From contig NZ_JAUSVX010000023.1 in assembly GCF_030814995.1 (NCBI RefSeq), forward strand, positions 46,597 to 110,596: DNA of 64,000 nucleotides, written 5' to 3'. The notes under the pieces were generated by a model. It did no database searches. It had not been told where the DNA came from and worked only from the letters and a program-made list of their open reading frames with translations. Source of the stretch: Labrys wisconsinensis. Its GTDB lineage: Bacteria; Pseudomonadota; Alphaproteobacteria; Rhizobiales; Labraceae. A program made the translations under genes and the position numbers. Position 1 is the first letter of the stretch. The number at the start of each line of letters is the position of its first letter. This document shows positions 7,728 through 16,601 of the stretch, piece by piece.

Positions 7728-9233
7728 ATGAGCTTCGTCATCGGCATCGACGGCGGCACCGAGAGCCTTCGCGCCCGCGTCTATGATCTCTCCGGTACCT
7801 GCAAGGGCACCGCCGCCCATCCCTATGACACCGCCTTTTCCGCCGGCGCCCGGGCCGAGCAGGATCCGGAAGACTGGTGGCGGGCCGCCGGCCTTGCCGT
7901 GCGCCAGGCCGTCGCCGAGGCCGGCATCGCGCCCGAGGCGGTCGAGGCCATCGCGCTTGCCACCACGAGCTGCACCGTGGTGGCGCTCGACGAAGCCGGC
8001 CGGGCCCTGCGCCCCGCCATCATCTGGATGGACGTCCGGGCCGAGGCCGAGGCCGCCGACGTCCTCGCCACCGGCGACCCCGCCCTGGTGGTGAACTGCG
8101 CCGGCAAGGGACCGGTCTCGGCGGAATGGATGGTCCCGAAAGCCCTGTGGATCGCCCGGCACGAGCCGGACCTGTTCGCGCGCGCCGCGACGATCTGCGA
8201 ATACCAGGACTTCATGAGTCTGCGGCTGACCGGCCGGCGCTGCGCCAGCCTCGACAATGTCTCGATCCGCTGGCACTTCTCGACCCTGCGCGGCGGCTAT
8301 CCCGCGAGCCTTCTCACGAAGCTCGGCCTGGAGGCGCTGCTCGCCAAATGGCCGGCCGAGGTGGTGGCGCCGGGCGAGGTGATCGGCACGCTCACCCCCG
8401 AGGCATCGGCCCATCTTGGCCTCGGCACCCATGTCAAGGTCGCCCAGGGCGGCGCCGACGCCTTCATCGGCATGATCGGCCTCGGCGTGTCGCAGCCCGG
8501 CCAGCTCGCGCTGATCACCGGCTCCTCGCACCTGATGTTCGGCGTCTCGGCCAAGCCCGTCTCGGTCGACGGGCTCTGGGGCACCTATGCCGACGCCGTC
8601 TATCCCGGCCGCCACATCATCGAGGGCGGACAGACCTCCACCGGCTCGATCATCGCCTGGCTGCGGCGCCTCGCCGGCGGCTCGCTCGACTTCGCCGCGC
8701 TCAACGCCGAGGCGGCGAAGCTGGAGCCGGGCTGCGACGGCCTGCTGGTGCTCGACCATTTCCAGGGCAACCGCACGCCCTATGTCGACGCGCTGTCGCG
8801 CGGCGCCTTCGTCGGGCTCACCCTCGCCCACGGCATGCCGCATCTCTTCCGCGCCGTGATGGAAGGCATCAGCTTCGGCACCCGCGCCATCCTCGATGGC
8901 ATGACCGCCGCCGGCTTCGCCGCCACCGAGATCACCATCGGCGGCGGCGCCACCTCGTCCGACCTCTGGCTCCAGATCCATGCCGACGCCGCCGGCCTGC
9001 CGGTGAGCGTGCCGGCGGCCAGCGAGGCGCCGGCGCTCGGCGCCGCCATCCTGGCCGGCGTCGCCGGCGGCCGTTTCGCCAGCATCGACGAGGGCATCGC
9101 CGCCATGGTGCGCCCCGGCCGGCGCATCGAGCCGCGCCCGCGCGAGCGCGCCCTCTACGACGCGCTCTACCGGCGCTACGCCGAGCTCTATCCCGCCCTG
9201 AAGCCCTTCACGCCCAGGCGGGCGGACGCCTGA
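7728..9233 (+). CDS. FGGY-family carbohydrate kinase
   Basis: A 501-residue ATP-dependent sugar kinase of the ribulokinase/xylulokinase/glycerol kinase superfamily. The N-terminal phosphate-binding motif is GIDGGTESLRARV (residues 5-17). The C-terminal actin-like domain carries EITIGGGATSSDLWLQ and PALGAAILAG. The start ATG at 7728 is chosen because GGAGGGAGGAG precedes it; longer frames upstream lack a site. It heads an operon with E1 alpha, E1 beta, E2-hydrolase and an ABC sugar importer. FGGY enzymes phosphorylate the terminal hydroxyl of ketoses or polyols, so the imported compound is probably a ketose or is made into one. The true substrate is not readable. Confidence 0.9.
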   Translation: MSFVIGIDGGTESLRARVYDLSGTCKGTAAHPYDTAFSAGARAEQDPEDWWRAAGLAVRQAVAEAGIAPEAVEAIALATTSCTVVALDEAGRALRPAIIWMDVRAEAEAADVLATGDPALVVNCAGKGPVSAEWMVPKALWIARHEPDLFARAATICEYQDFMSLRLTGRRCASLDNVSIRWHFSTLRGGYPASLLTKLGLEALLAKWPAEVVAPGEVIGTLTPEASAHLGLGTHVKVAQGGADAFIGMIGLGVSQPGQLALITGSSHLMFGVSAKPVSVDGLWGTYADAVYPGRHIIEGGQTSTGSIIAWLRRLAGGSLDFAALNAEAAKLEPGCDGLLVLDHFQGNRTPYVDALSRGAFVGLTLAHGMPHLFRAVMEGISFGTRAILDGMTAAGFAATEITIGGGATSSDLWLQIHADAAGLPVSVPAASEAPALGAAILAGVAGGRFASIDEGIAAMVRPGRRIEPRPRERALYDALYRRYAELYPALKPFTPRRADA

Positions 9234-9268
9234 TCCCCCGCCCAGCAATCCCCTCCGGTGGTTCCCGC

Positions 9269-10285
9269 ATGCCCTCCAACACGCCTCTCCTGGACCTCTA
9301 CCGCACGATGCGGCGCATCCGCACGTTCGAGGAGCATGTGGGCGAGCTCTATGTCCGCGGCCTCTCCGCCGGCTCGATGTTGCATCTGTCCATCGGCGAA
9401 GAAGGCGCGGCGGCGGGCGTCTGCGCCGCCATGCAGCCGCAGGACAGCTTCACCACCCATCACCGCGGCCACGGCATCTTCCTCGCCCGCGGCGCCGAGC
9501 CGGACCGGATGATGGCCGAGATCGGCGGCAAGGAGAGCGGCTATTGCCGCGGCAAGGGCGGCTCGATGCACATCGCCGACATGGCGCTCGGCCATCTCGG
9601 CGCCAATGCCATCGTCGGCGGCGGCATCCCCCACGTCGTCGGCGCCGGCCTCAGCTACAAGCGCCAGGGCCGCGACGCCGTCTCGGTCGCCTTCTTCGGC
9701 GACGGCGCCATGCAGCAGGGCGTCCTCTACGAGAGCATGAACATGGCGGCGCTCTGGGAGCTGCCGGTGCTGTTCGTCTGCATCAACAACCAGTACGGCA
9801 TGGGCACGCGCATCGACCGGGCGACACGCTCCACCGCCTTCGACAAGCGTGCCGAGGCCTTCGGCCTCGAAGCCGCGATGGTCGACGGCGAGGATGTCGA
9901 GGCGGTGTTCCAGGCGGCGCAGGGCCTGATCGACGCCGCCCGCACCGGCCGGCCGGGCTTCATGGCGGTCTCCTGCTTCCGCTTCTTCGGCCATGGCCGC
10001 ATGGACAAGAGCCCTTATCGCAGCGCCGAGGAGGAGGAGGCCGGGCGCAAGCGCGACCCCGTCGCCCATGCCCGCGCCGCTCTCATCCGGCGCTCCCTGG
10101 CCACGGCGCCAGAGCTCGACGCGCTCGATGCCGGGATCGCCCGGGAAATGAGCGCGGCCATCGACTTCACCGCCGCGGCGGAGGCCCCGCCGCCAAGCTC
10201 GATGTTCCGCGACGTCTATGGCCCCGGCGAGCCGGAGCCCGAGCCGGTGCGCACCCGCATCGACCGCATCCTGGCCAGGGCGTGA
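9269..10285 (+). CDS. Thiamine-diphosphate dehydrogenase E1 alpha subunit (AcoA-like)
   Basis: A 338-residue E1 alpha subunit of a 2-oxo acid or acetoin dehydrogenase complex. The thiamine diphosphate motif begins at FFGDGAMQQG (GDG at 144-146) and closes with the NN pair at 173-174. The phosphorylation-loop equivalent FFGHGRMDKSPYR is present. The E1 beta gene follows nine bases after the stop. The short length and gene order (alpha, beta, lipoyl-hydrolase E2) match the acetoin dehydrogenase branch rather than pyruvate dehydrogenase. The ribosome site before ATG 9269 is weak, so the exact start is less certain. Together with the kinase upstream this suggests cleavage of a phosphorylated acyloin. 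Confidence 0.88.
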   Translation: MPSNTPLLDLYRTMRRIRTFEEHVGELYVRGLSAGSMLHLSIGEEGAAAGVCAAMQPQDSFTTHHRGHGIFLARGAEPDRMMAEIGGKESGYCRGKGGSMHIADMALGHLGANAIVGGGIPHVVGAGLSYKRQGRDAVSVAFFGDGAMQQGVLYESMNMAALWELPVLFVCINNQYGMGTRIDRATRSTAFDKRAEAFGLEAAMVDGEDVEAVFQAAQGLIDAARTGRPGFMAVSCFRFFGHGRMDKSPYRSAEEEEAGRKRDPVAHARAALIRRSLATAPELDALDAGIAREMSAAIDFTAAAEAPPPSSMFRDVYGPGEPEPEPVRTRIDRILARA

Positions 10286-10293
10286 GGACGGAC

Positions 10294-11271
10294 ATGGTCG
10301 AGATCACCTATCGCGACGCGCTGCGCCAGGCCCTGCACGACGCCATGCTGGCGGACGGCTCCGTCGTCGTCATCGGCGAAGAGGTCGGCGTCTATGGCGG
10401 CGCCTATGGCGTCACCAAGGACCTGATCCGCGAGTTCGGGCCGGAGCGGCTGATCGACACGCCGATCAGCGAGCCGGCGATCATCGGCGTCGCCGTCGGC
10501 GCGGCCATGACCGGCCTGAGGCCGGTGGCCGAGCTGATGTATGTCGACTTCCTCGGCCTCACCATGGACCAGGTCGGCAACCAGGCCGCCAAGATCCGCT
10601 ACATGTTCGGCGGCCAGATCGGCGTGCCGATGGTGCTGCGCACCCAGGGCGGCACCGGCCGCTCCGCCGGCGCCCAGCATTCCCAGAGCCTCGAGGCCTG
10701 GATCATGCACACGCCGGGCCTGCGCCTGGCCATGCCGGCCACCGCCGCCGACGCCTACCACCTCCTGCGCCACAGCCTGACCCTGCCCGACCCCGTGGTG
10801 TTCATCGAGCACAAGTCGCTCTATGCCCGGAAGGAGGAGGCGGACCTCTCCACGCCCGAGGCACCATGGGGCAAGGCCGTCATCCGCCGGCGCGGCGAAC
10901 ATGTGACGCTCGTCACCTATTCGCGCATGGTGCATGTCGCGCTGGAGGCGGCGGAGCGGCTGGCGGCAAGCGGCATCGGCGTCGAGGTCATCGACCTGCG
11001 CACGCTGAACCCGCTCGACATGGACACGGTCATCGCCTCGGTGAACCGCACCGGCCGGGCCGTGGCGCTGAGCGAGGGCGCCCGGACGGCCGGCGTCGCG
11101 GCCGAGATCGCCGCCCGCATCACCGAGGAATGCTTCGACTATCTCGAAGACCCGGTGATCCGCATCGCCGGCGAGGACATCCCGATCTCGGTTTCGCCCG
11201 ACCTCGAAGGCGCCAGCATCCCGACCGTCGGCCTCGTGGTCGAGACCATCGCCCGGATGGTGTCGCGATGA
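10294..11271 (+). CDS. Thiamine-diphosphate dehydrogenase E1 beta subunit (AcoB-like)
   Basis: A 325-residue E1 beta subunit. It contains the transketolase-like pyrimidine domain (IGEEVGVYGGAYG, near residue 28; DTPISEPAIIGVAVGAA, near 57) and the C-terminal transketolase domain (VEVIDLRTLNPLD). It pairs with E1 alpha to make an alpha2beta2 enzyme that attacks a ketone carbonyl through thiamine diphosphate and passes the acyl group to lipoyl-E2. The stop overlaps the E2 start (ATGA), so the subunits are made together. The E3 dihydrolipoamide dehydrogenase is absent from the window and would have to come from elsewhere in the genome. Confidence 0.9.
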   Translation: MVEITYRDALRQALHDAMLADGSVVVIGEEVGVYGGAYGVTKDLIREFGPERLIDTPISEPAIIGVAVGAAMTGLRPVAELMYVDFLGLTMDQVGNQAAKIRYMFGGQIGVPMVLRTQGGTGRSAGAQHSQSLEAWIMHTPGLRLAMPATAADAYHLLRHSLTLPDPVVFIEHKSLYARKEEADLSTPEAPWGKAVIRRRGEHVTLVTYSRMVHVALEAAERLAASGIGVEVIDLRTLNPLDMDTVIASVNRTGRAVALSEGARTAGVAAEIAARITEECFDYLEDPVIRIAGEDIPISVSPDLEGASIPTVGLVVETIARMVSR

Positions 11272-12530
11272 CCGCCACCCTGACCCTGCCGCGCCTCGGC
11301 GAGACCATGGAGGAAGGCCGCGTCGCCGGCTGGCTGAAGAAGCCGGGCGAGGCCTTCCGGCGCGGCGAGACCATCGTCGAGATCGAGACCGACAAGACCG
11401 TGGTCGAGCTGCCGGCGCTCGCCGACGGCGTGCTGGTCGAGATCCTGGCCGGCGACGGCGCCGCCATCAAGGTCGGCGAGCCGCTCTGCCGCTATGACGG
11501 CGCCGGCGAGGCGGCCGCGGCCGGGACGCCGGCAACCGAGACGCCTCCCGCACCCGCCCCCTCTCCCGCGGCACTCGCAGCGGCCGCTCCGGCCGAACCA
11601 GAGACCGATCGCATCCGCGCGACGCCGCTCGCTCGCCGCATCGCCCGCCAGAACGGCGTCGACATCGCCACGGTGCCAGGCAGCGGCCGCCGCGCCCGCG
11701 TGCAGGCGCAAGATGTCGAAGACTTCGTCGCACAAGGCTCTGGGCGCGCGGACACGGTGCCCGCCGAGGGCCCCGTTCTCCTCGCCTGCGACCTCCCGGC
11801 GGGACGCATCGCCTATCGCGAATGGAACGCCGCCGGCACGGCGCCGCTTCTCCTGCTGCACGGCTTCGGCGGCGACGCGGCGACCTGGCAGGGCTTCGCC
11901 GCCGGGCTCGCCCGCCAGGGACGGCGGGTGCTGGCGCCGGACCTGCCGGCGCACGGCGCCACGACGATCGCAGCCACCGGATTGGAGGATCTCGTCGAGG
12001 CGGTCGCCGCCTTCCTCGATCGCCTCGCCCCCGGCCCGGTCGAGCTCTGCGGCCATTCCCTCGGTGGTGCCGTCGCGGCGCGCCTTGCCCGGCACCCGGG
12101 CGTTGCGACCGGCCGCCTCACCCTGATCGCGCCGGCCGGGCTCGGCAGCGAGATCGACGCCGACTTCATCGACGGCATGGCTCACGCCTCCGCCGGCGGT
12201 GGCCTGGCGCACCTGCTGCGCCGCGTCGCGCTGCGCCCGCCGGCGCTCTCGTCCCGCCAGCTCGACGCCATGGCGGCCATGCTCGGCAGCAGCAGCCTCG
12301 AGGCGCTCGCCACAACGCTGGTGCGCGGCGGGCGCCAGCAGGTCGACATCACCGGCGATCTCGCGGCGTTGGAAGGCCGCGTCCGCCTCGTCTGGGGGCT
12401 GGAGGACCGCATCATCCCCTGGACGCAGGCCGTCCATGCCGGCAGCGCCATCCCCGTCCACTTCATCCCCGAAGCCGGCCACATGCCGCAATGGGACCAG
12501 CCGGTGAAGCTGGCGGCGCTCTTCGCCTGA
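11268..12530 (+). CDS. Lipoyl-domain protein fused to alpha/beta hydrolase (AcoC-like E2)
   Basis: A 420-residue fusion. Residues 3-77 are a lipoyl domain with the lipoylated lysine K43 in IETDKTVVE. An Ala/Pro linker follows (80-110), then a peripheral-subunit (E3-binding) motif at about 115-153 (ATPLARRIARQNGVD). An alpha/beta hydrolase domain fills the C-terminus, with the oxyanion segment LLLHGFGG, the nucleophile serine in CGHSLGGA, the acid in GLEDRIIP and the histidine in PEAGHMPQW. The usual catalytic 2-oxoacid acyltransferase domain is absent. This architecture is known for AcoC of acetoin-cleaving systems. It probably transfers the acyl group to CoA. Confidence 0.88.
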   Translation: MTATLTLPRLGETMEEGRVAGWLKKPGEAFRRGETIVEIETDKTVVELPALADGVLVEILAGDGAAIKVGEPLCRYDGAGEAAAAGTPATETPPAPAPSPAALAAAAPAEPETDRIRATPLARRIARQNGVDIATVPGSGRRARVQAQDVEDFVAQGSGRADTVPAEGPVLLACDLPAGRIAYREWNAAGTAPLLLLHGFGGDAATWQGFAAGLARQGRRVLAPDLPAHGATTIAATGLEDLVEAVAAFLDRLAPGPVELCGHSLGGAVAARLARHPGVATGRLTLIAPAGLGSEIDADFIDGMAHASAGGGLAHLLRRVALRPPALSSRQLDAMAAMLGSSSLEALATTLVRGGRQQVDITGDLAALEGRVRLVWGLEDRIIPWTQAVHAGSAIPVHFIPEAGHMPQWDQPVKLAALFA

Positions 12531-12586
12531 GCCCGCCCAACAAGAACAAGACATCCCAGAACCCCAAACCACGGAGGAGACCCGAG

Positions 12587-13687
12587 ATGGAAGACCAAGA
12601 TGCCGTGAACCCGACCCGGCGGCGCCTCATCGGCGGCATGGGCCTGGCCGGCGCCGCCGCCGTGCTCGGCGGCTCGCAGCTGGCGCAGTTCACCCTCGGC
12701 AGCACGCCGGCCTTCGCCCAGGAGGCCAAGCCCTTGAAGGTGGCGGTCGTCGCCCAGCAGATGGCGGCCCAGTCCGACCAGCGCTCCTGGGACGGGCTGC
12801 AGCAATGGCTGAAGAAGACCGGCCTCGACAAGACCTGGCACATCACCCAGACCGACGCCAAGGGCGACCCCGGCCAGCTCGTCAGCCAGATCGAGGATGC
12901 GATCACCGCCAAGTCCGACGCCATCCTGGTGATGTACGGCACGCTGACCGCCGCCAAGAGCGCCCTCGACAGCCTCACGAGCTCGAAGATCCCGTTCTTC
13001 AGCCTCGACTCCGGCTGGCAGGCGCCGGCCATCGCCGACATCACCAGCAACAACTACGCCATGAGCGCGCAGACCGTGCAGTTCATGATCGACACGCTGC
13101 TGGCCAAGGGCAAGACCTCGGCCAATATCTGCGCCATCGTCGCCAACTTCCATCACGGCACCCGCAAGCGCGGCAAGGTGATGAAGACCGCGCTCACCGA
13201 GAACGAATGGATCTCGCTCAAGGCCGAGCGCGTCATCCAATATTCCGGCTTCTACGAGACCACCCAGAACACGGTCAGCGACTGGCTCACCACCTATGGC
13301 GAGGACCTCGACGTGATCTGGTGCCCCTGGGACGAGCCGGCCATGGCCGCGGCCGAGGTCATCGCCGCCCGCGGCCTGCAGGACAAGATCTTCGTCATCG
13401 GCCATGACGGCCATCCGACCGCCCTCGACCGCATGCGCAAGCCGGACTATCCGCTGCTCGCCACCACGGCCCAGGCCTTCGAAGTGTGGGGTGCCTATAC
13501 CGGCTGGCTGATCAACGAGATCGTCGGCAAGGGCGGCGACGTCAAGAAGCTGGTGCCGGTGCCGACCGTCGAGTTCCCGGCGCCGCTCCTGGTCAAGGGC
13601 GTCAACATCCCGCCGGCGGGCACGCCGACCTACAACGCCCAGGACCTCTACTACATCTACCGCGACCGCGCCCTCGCCGGGATGTAG
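12587..13687 (+). CDS. Periplasmic sugar-binding protein (RbsB-like), Tat leader
   Basis: A 366-residue solute-binding protein of the Peripla_BP_4 type. A long twin-arginine leader contains PTRRRLIGGMG and ends near TPAFAQ. The mature protein begins with KVAVVAQQMAAQSDQ and carries ILVMYGT, FFSLDSGW and IFVIGHDGHPTALD, the hinge-facing segments of the fold. GGAGGAG lies upstream of ATG 12587. It sits between the E2 gene and the ATPase gene of the same operon and would deliver the substrate metabolised by the kinase/E1/E2 set. A GC hairpin at 13707-13735 follows it and may protect this part of the transcript. Confidence 0.9.
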   Translation: MEDQDAVNPTRRRLIGGMGLAGAAAVLGGSQLAQFTLGSTPAFAQEAKPLKVAVVAQQMAAQSDQRSWDGLQQWLKKTGLDKTWHITQTDAKGDPGQLVSQIEDAITAKSDAILVMYGTLTAAKSALDSLTSSKIPFFSLDSGWQAPAIADITSNNYAMSAQTVQFMIDTLLAKGKTSANICAIVANFHHGTRKRGKVMKTALTENEWISLKAERVIQYSGFYETTQNTVSDWLTTYGEDLDVIWCPWDEPAMAAAEVIAARGLQDKIFVIGHDGHPTALDRMRKPDYPLLATTAQAFEVWGAYTGWLINEIVGKGGDVKKLVPVPTVEFPAPLLVKGVNIPPAGTPTYNAQDLYYIYRDRALAGM

Positions 13688-13706
13688 CCCTGACGCCGGT
13701 TATCTG

Positions 13707-13735
13707 GGCCGGCGGGCCGCCTTTGCCCGCCGGCC
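13707..13735 (+). promoter_or_regulatory. Intercistronic GC hairpin after binding-protein gene
   Basis: GGCCGGCGGGC and GCCCGCCGGCC form a perfect 11-bp stem around a seven-base loop, between the binding-protein stop and the ATPase start. No T-run follows, so it is more likely an mRNA-stabilising or partial attenuation structure than a full terminator. This is a common way to make binding protein in excess over membrane parts. Confidence 0.6.
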
Positions 13736-13759
13736 GTTCCATCAGGTGGAGACCCGAGG

Positions 13760-15277
13760 ATGGACCGCATCGCGGCCCCGGCCGGACCGCGCCTCAGCGC
13801 GCGGGGCATCGGCAAGAGCTTCCACGGCAACCCGGCGCTGGCCGATGTCGACCTCGACCTGCGCGGCGGCGAAATGCTGGCGCTCGTCGGCGCCAACGGC
13901 GCCGGCAAGTCGACCCTGGTCAAGATCGTCTGCGGCGCGCTCGGCGCCGACCATGGCGAGATCCGCGTCGACGGCCGGCCCGTCTCGTTCCGCTCGGTGC
14001 GCGACGCCCTGGCGGCCGGCATCGCCGTCGCCCATCAGCAGGTCGCGATCATCCCCTCGCTCACCGCCGCCGAGAACATCATGCTCGGGCGCGAGCCGCT
14101 GCGCGGCGGCCTGATCCGCAACGGCCCGCTCTATGCCGAGGCCGGCCGGATCGCCCGGCGCTTCGGCATCGACATCGCCCTCGACCGGGAATGCGGCGAG
14201 CTCGGGCTCGGCGAGAACAAGATCCTCGACATCCTCAAGGCGATGGAAAGCGGGCCCGCCATCCTGATCCTCGACGAGCCCACCGCCTCGCTGACGCTGA
14301 ACGAGAGCCGCAAGCTGTTCGCCTTCCTCAGCGACCTCAAGGCGCAGGGCCTCGCCATCCTGTTCATCTCCCATCACCTCAACGAGATCTTCGAGCACTG
14401 CGACCATGTCGTCGTGCTCAAGGACGGTCGCAAGGTGCATGACGGCCCCGTCGCCGCGACCACGCCGGCGGCGGTGGTGCAGATGATGGTCGGCCGCGCC
14501 ATCGAGGACACCGACTGGTCGAGCTCGGCCGGGCGCGAGGCCGTGACGCTGCGCCTCAGGGACGTCACCATCGCCGGCCTCAAAGTGCCCGAGCTCACCG
14601 TCCATGCCGGCGAGATCGTCGGCCTTGCCGGCGTGCTCGGCGGCGGCCAGACGCAGGTCCTCGAGACGCTGGCGGGCGATGCCGGGGCCCTGGCGGGCCG
14701 GGACATCCTGGTCAACGGCAAGCCCGGCTGTCCCGCCAGCGTCTCCGAGGCGATCGACCGCGGCGTCTATCTCGTGGCCGACGAGCGGCTGCGGAAGGCG
14801 CTGTTTCCCGGGCTCTCGGTCGAGGAGAACCTGCTCACCGCCTCGCTGGCGGCGAACAGCCGCTTCGGCTTCATGCAGGGCGGAGCGGTGGCCGCGGCGG
14901 CGCGGCAGGCGATCGGACGGCTCGCCATCAAATGCGCCGGCCCCGGCCAGGACATCCTGCAGCTCTCCGGCGGCAACCAGCAGAAGGTGGCGTTCGGCCG
15001 CTGGCTGATCCGCATGGCGGGCGCCGGCGGCGGGACGAAGCCGCTCCTGCTGCTCGACAACCCGACCGAGGGCGTCGACGTCGGCAGCAAGGCCGAGCTC
15101 TACGCCCTGATCCGCGACCTCGCGCGGGCCGGCGCCAGCGTGCTGATCGCCAGCGCCGAGTTCCCCGAAATGCTCAAGCTCTGCGACCGCATCTACTGCA
15201 TCGCCCATGGCAGCCTCGGCCGCTGCCTGGAGCGGACCGAATTCTCCGAAGAACGACTGCTGCTCGAGGTGAACTGA
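13760..15277 (+). CDS. Sugar ABC transporter ATP-binding protein (RbsA/MglA type)
   Basis: A 505-residue double ATPase of the CUT2 class. The first nucleotide domain has Walker A VGANGAGKSTLVK (about residues 43-55), Walker B ILILDEPTAS and switch histidine FISHH. Its signature helix is degenerate (LGLGENKILD). The second domain has a degenerate P-loop (GVLGGGQTQ) but an intact signature LSGGNQQKVAFG and Walker B-like LLLLDNPTEGVD. That asymmetry is normal for this class. It energises import with the permease encoded next, two bases after its stop. CUT2 systems carry pentoses, hexoses, inositol, autoinducer-2 and small polyols, consistent with a ketose or polyol substrate. Confidence 0.92.
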   Translation: MDRIAAPAGPRLSARGIGKSFHGNPALADVDLDLRGGEMLALVGANGAGKSTLVKIVCGALGADHGEIRVDGRPVSFRSVRDALAAGIAVAHQQVAIIPSLTAAENIMLGREPLRGGLIRNGPLYAEAGRIARRFGIDIALDRECGELGLGENKILDILKAMESGPAILILDEPTASLTLNESRKLFAFLSDLKAQGLAILFISHHLNEIFEHCDHVVVLKDGRKVHDGPVAATTPAAVVQMMVGRAIEDTDWSSSAGREAVTLRLRDVTIAGLKVPELTVHAGEIVGLAGVLGGGQTQVLETLAGDAGALAGRDILVNGKPGCPASVSEAIDRGVYLVADERLRKALFPGLSVEENLLTASLAANSRFGFMQGGAVAAAARQAIGRLAIKCAGPGQDILQLSGGNQQKVAFGRWLIRMAGAGGGTKPLLLLDNPTEGVDVGSKAELYALIRDLARAGASVLIASAEFPEMLKLCDRIYCIAHGSLGRCLERTEFSEERLLLEVN

Positions 15278-15279
15278 CG

Positions 15280-16266
15280 ATGGCGACGCACGCACAGGCA
15301 ACCGGCGCCTCCCGCGCCGATTTCGGCGGGCTCATCGCCCGCTACGGCACCGTGGCGGCAGCGCTCGTCATCTTCGTCGGCTTTGCCCTCGCCTCCGACC
15401 GGTTCCTCTCCGTCGGCAACCTCAGCAACATCCTGGTGCAGATCTCGGTGCTGATGGTGGTGTCCTCGGGCCTCACCGTGGCGGTGTCGAGCGGCGAGTT
15501 CGACCTCTCCGTCGGCCAGGTCGCCAGCCTTTCCGGCGTGCTGGTCGCCGGCCTGATGATCTGGGCCGGCCTGCCCGTAGCCGCTGCCATCGCCCTGTCG
15601 ATCCTCGCCGGCGTCGCCATCGGCGTGGTCAACGGCCTGCTCGTCACCTGGCTGCGCATCCCCTCGCTGATCGCCACGCTGGCCATGGGGCCGATCGCGC
15701 TCGGGCTCAACTACGCCTACACCAACGGCGATTCGATCTACGCCCAGATGCCGGACAGCTTCTATTACATCGCCAAGGGCAAGCTGTTCGGCGTCGTCCC
15801 GGTGCCGATCGTCATCGCCCTGGTGGTCGTGGCGGTGTTCTACGTCCTGCTCAACCGCACCCGCCTCGGCCGCAGCATCGTCGCGACAGGCGCCAACATC
15901 CAGGCCGCGCGCCTCTCCGGCATCAAGGTCAACCGCGCCCGCATCGTCGCCCTGGTGCTCTCGGCCCTCGGCGCCGCGATGGGCGGCATCATGCTGACCG
16001 CCCGCCTCGGCACCGGCCAATCCGGCGCGGGCGATGCCTATCTCATGGACAGCCTCACCGCCGTCTTCCTCGGCATGACAGCGTTCAAGCCCGGCCGCGC
16101 CACGGTGCAGGGCACGCTGGTCGGCGTCATCATCATCGGCATGCTCGACAACGGCCTCAACCTGCTCGGCGCCCCCTTCTATCTCCAGAACGAGGTGCGC
16201 GGCATCGTCATGATCGCCGCGGTGAGCCTCGCCGTGCTGCGCAGCGAGATCCGCTTCTTCCGCTGA
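15280..16266 (+). CDS. Sugar ABC transporter permease (RbsC type)
   Basis: A 328-residue inner-membrane permease of the BPD_transp_2 (CUT2) family with about nine or ten hydrophobic segments. Family landmarks are NLSNILVQISVLMVVSSG at the first pair of helices, GEFDLSVGQVASLSG, and TLVGVIIIGMLDNGLNLLG near the C-terminus. It starts two bases after the ATPase stop, so the two are translationally coupled. It completes a full importer with the binding protein at 12587. The palindromic repeat copy B follows its stop and separates it from the SDR gene. Confidence 0.92.
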   Translation: MATHAQATGASRADFGGLIARYGTVAAALVIFVGFALASDRFLSVGNLSNILVQISVLMVVSSGLTVAVSSGEFDLSVGQVASLSGVLVAGLMIWAGLPVAAAIALSILAGVAIGVVNGLLVTWLRIPSLIATLAMGPIALGLNYAYTNGDSIYAQMPDSFYYIAKGKLFGVVPVPIVIALVVVAVFYVLLNRTRLGRSIVATGANIQAARLSGIKVNRARIVALVLSALGAAMGGIMLTARLGTGQSGAGDAYLMDSLTAVFLGMTAFKPGRATVQGTLVGVIIIGMLDNGLNLLGAPFYLQNEVRGIVMIAAVSLAVLRSEIRFFR

Positions 16267-16340
16267 GACGAGTGGGACACATGACCGATGTCGGAGAGAA
16301 GTTCCGGTCGAGCGAGACGCGCGTGTGTTCGATTGAACGC

Positions 16341-16497
16341 GACGCATGCGTCTTCCCTCCCCCTTGTGGGGAGGGATAAAGGGTGGGGGTCGTGCAAAAT
16401 GAGACGGATCGGCCTTCAACAGGCGCGCTGTGATGCCTACCGCGCCCCATCCTGATGGACCCCCATCCCTCACCCTTCCCCACAAGGGGGAAGGGAG
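16341..16497. repeat. GC-rich interspersed palindromic repeat, copy B
   Basis: Contains the arms CCCTCCCCCTTGTGGGGAGG and CCTTCCCCACAAGGGGGAAG flanking a variable centre of about 80 bases. The left half (GACGCATGCGTCTTCCCTCC onward, through GGGTGGGGGTCG) is nearly identical to the reverse complement of copy A at 3229-3346. It lies within the 335-bp gap between the permease and SDR genes and otherwise carries no gene. Short frames inside it are artefacts. Confidence 0.85.
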
Positions 16498-16601
16498 TGG
16501 CCTGCGTCGCGCCCGGAAGGCTTAGCCCCGCAAGGCTCCTGATCTCCTAGCAGGATTTCCGAGCCCGAAATCCACGACAACCCACACCCAGGAGGAACCC
16601 A

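Noticed and set aside
7877..10285. An open frame of about 800 codons spanning kinase and E1 alpha regions, which could look like a fusion
   Set aside because: Its first half is the kinase gene read in another phase and is Arg/Pro-rich nonsense; only the part from 9269 matches a protein family.
9269..12530. Pyruvate dehydrogenase complex
   Set aside because: E1 alpha is short, and the E2 has a hydrolase in place of the acyltransferase domain, as in acetoin systems. Context with kinase and sugar importer also argues against it.
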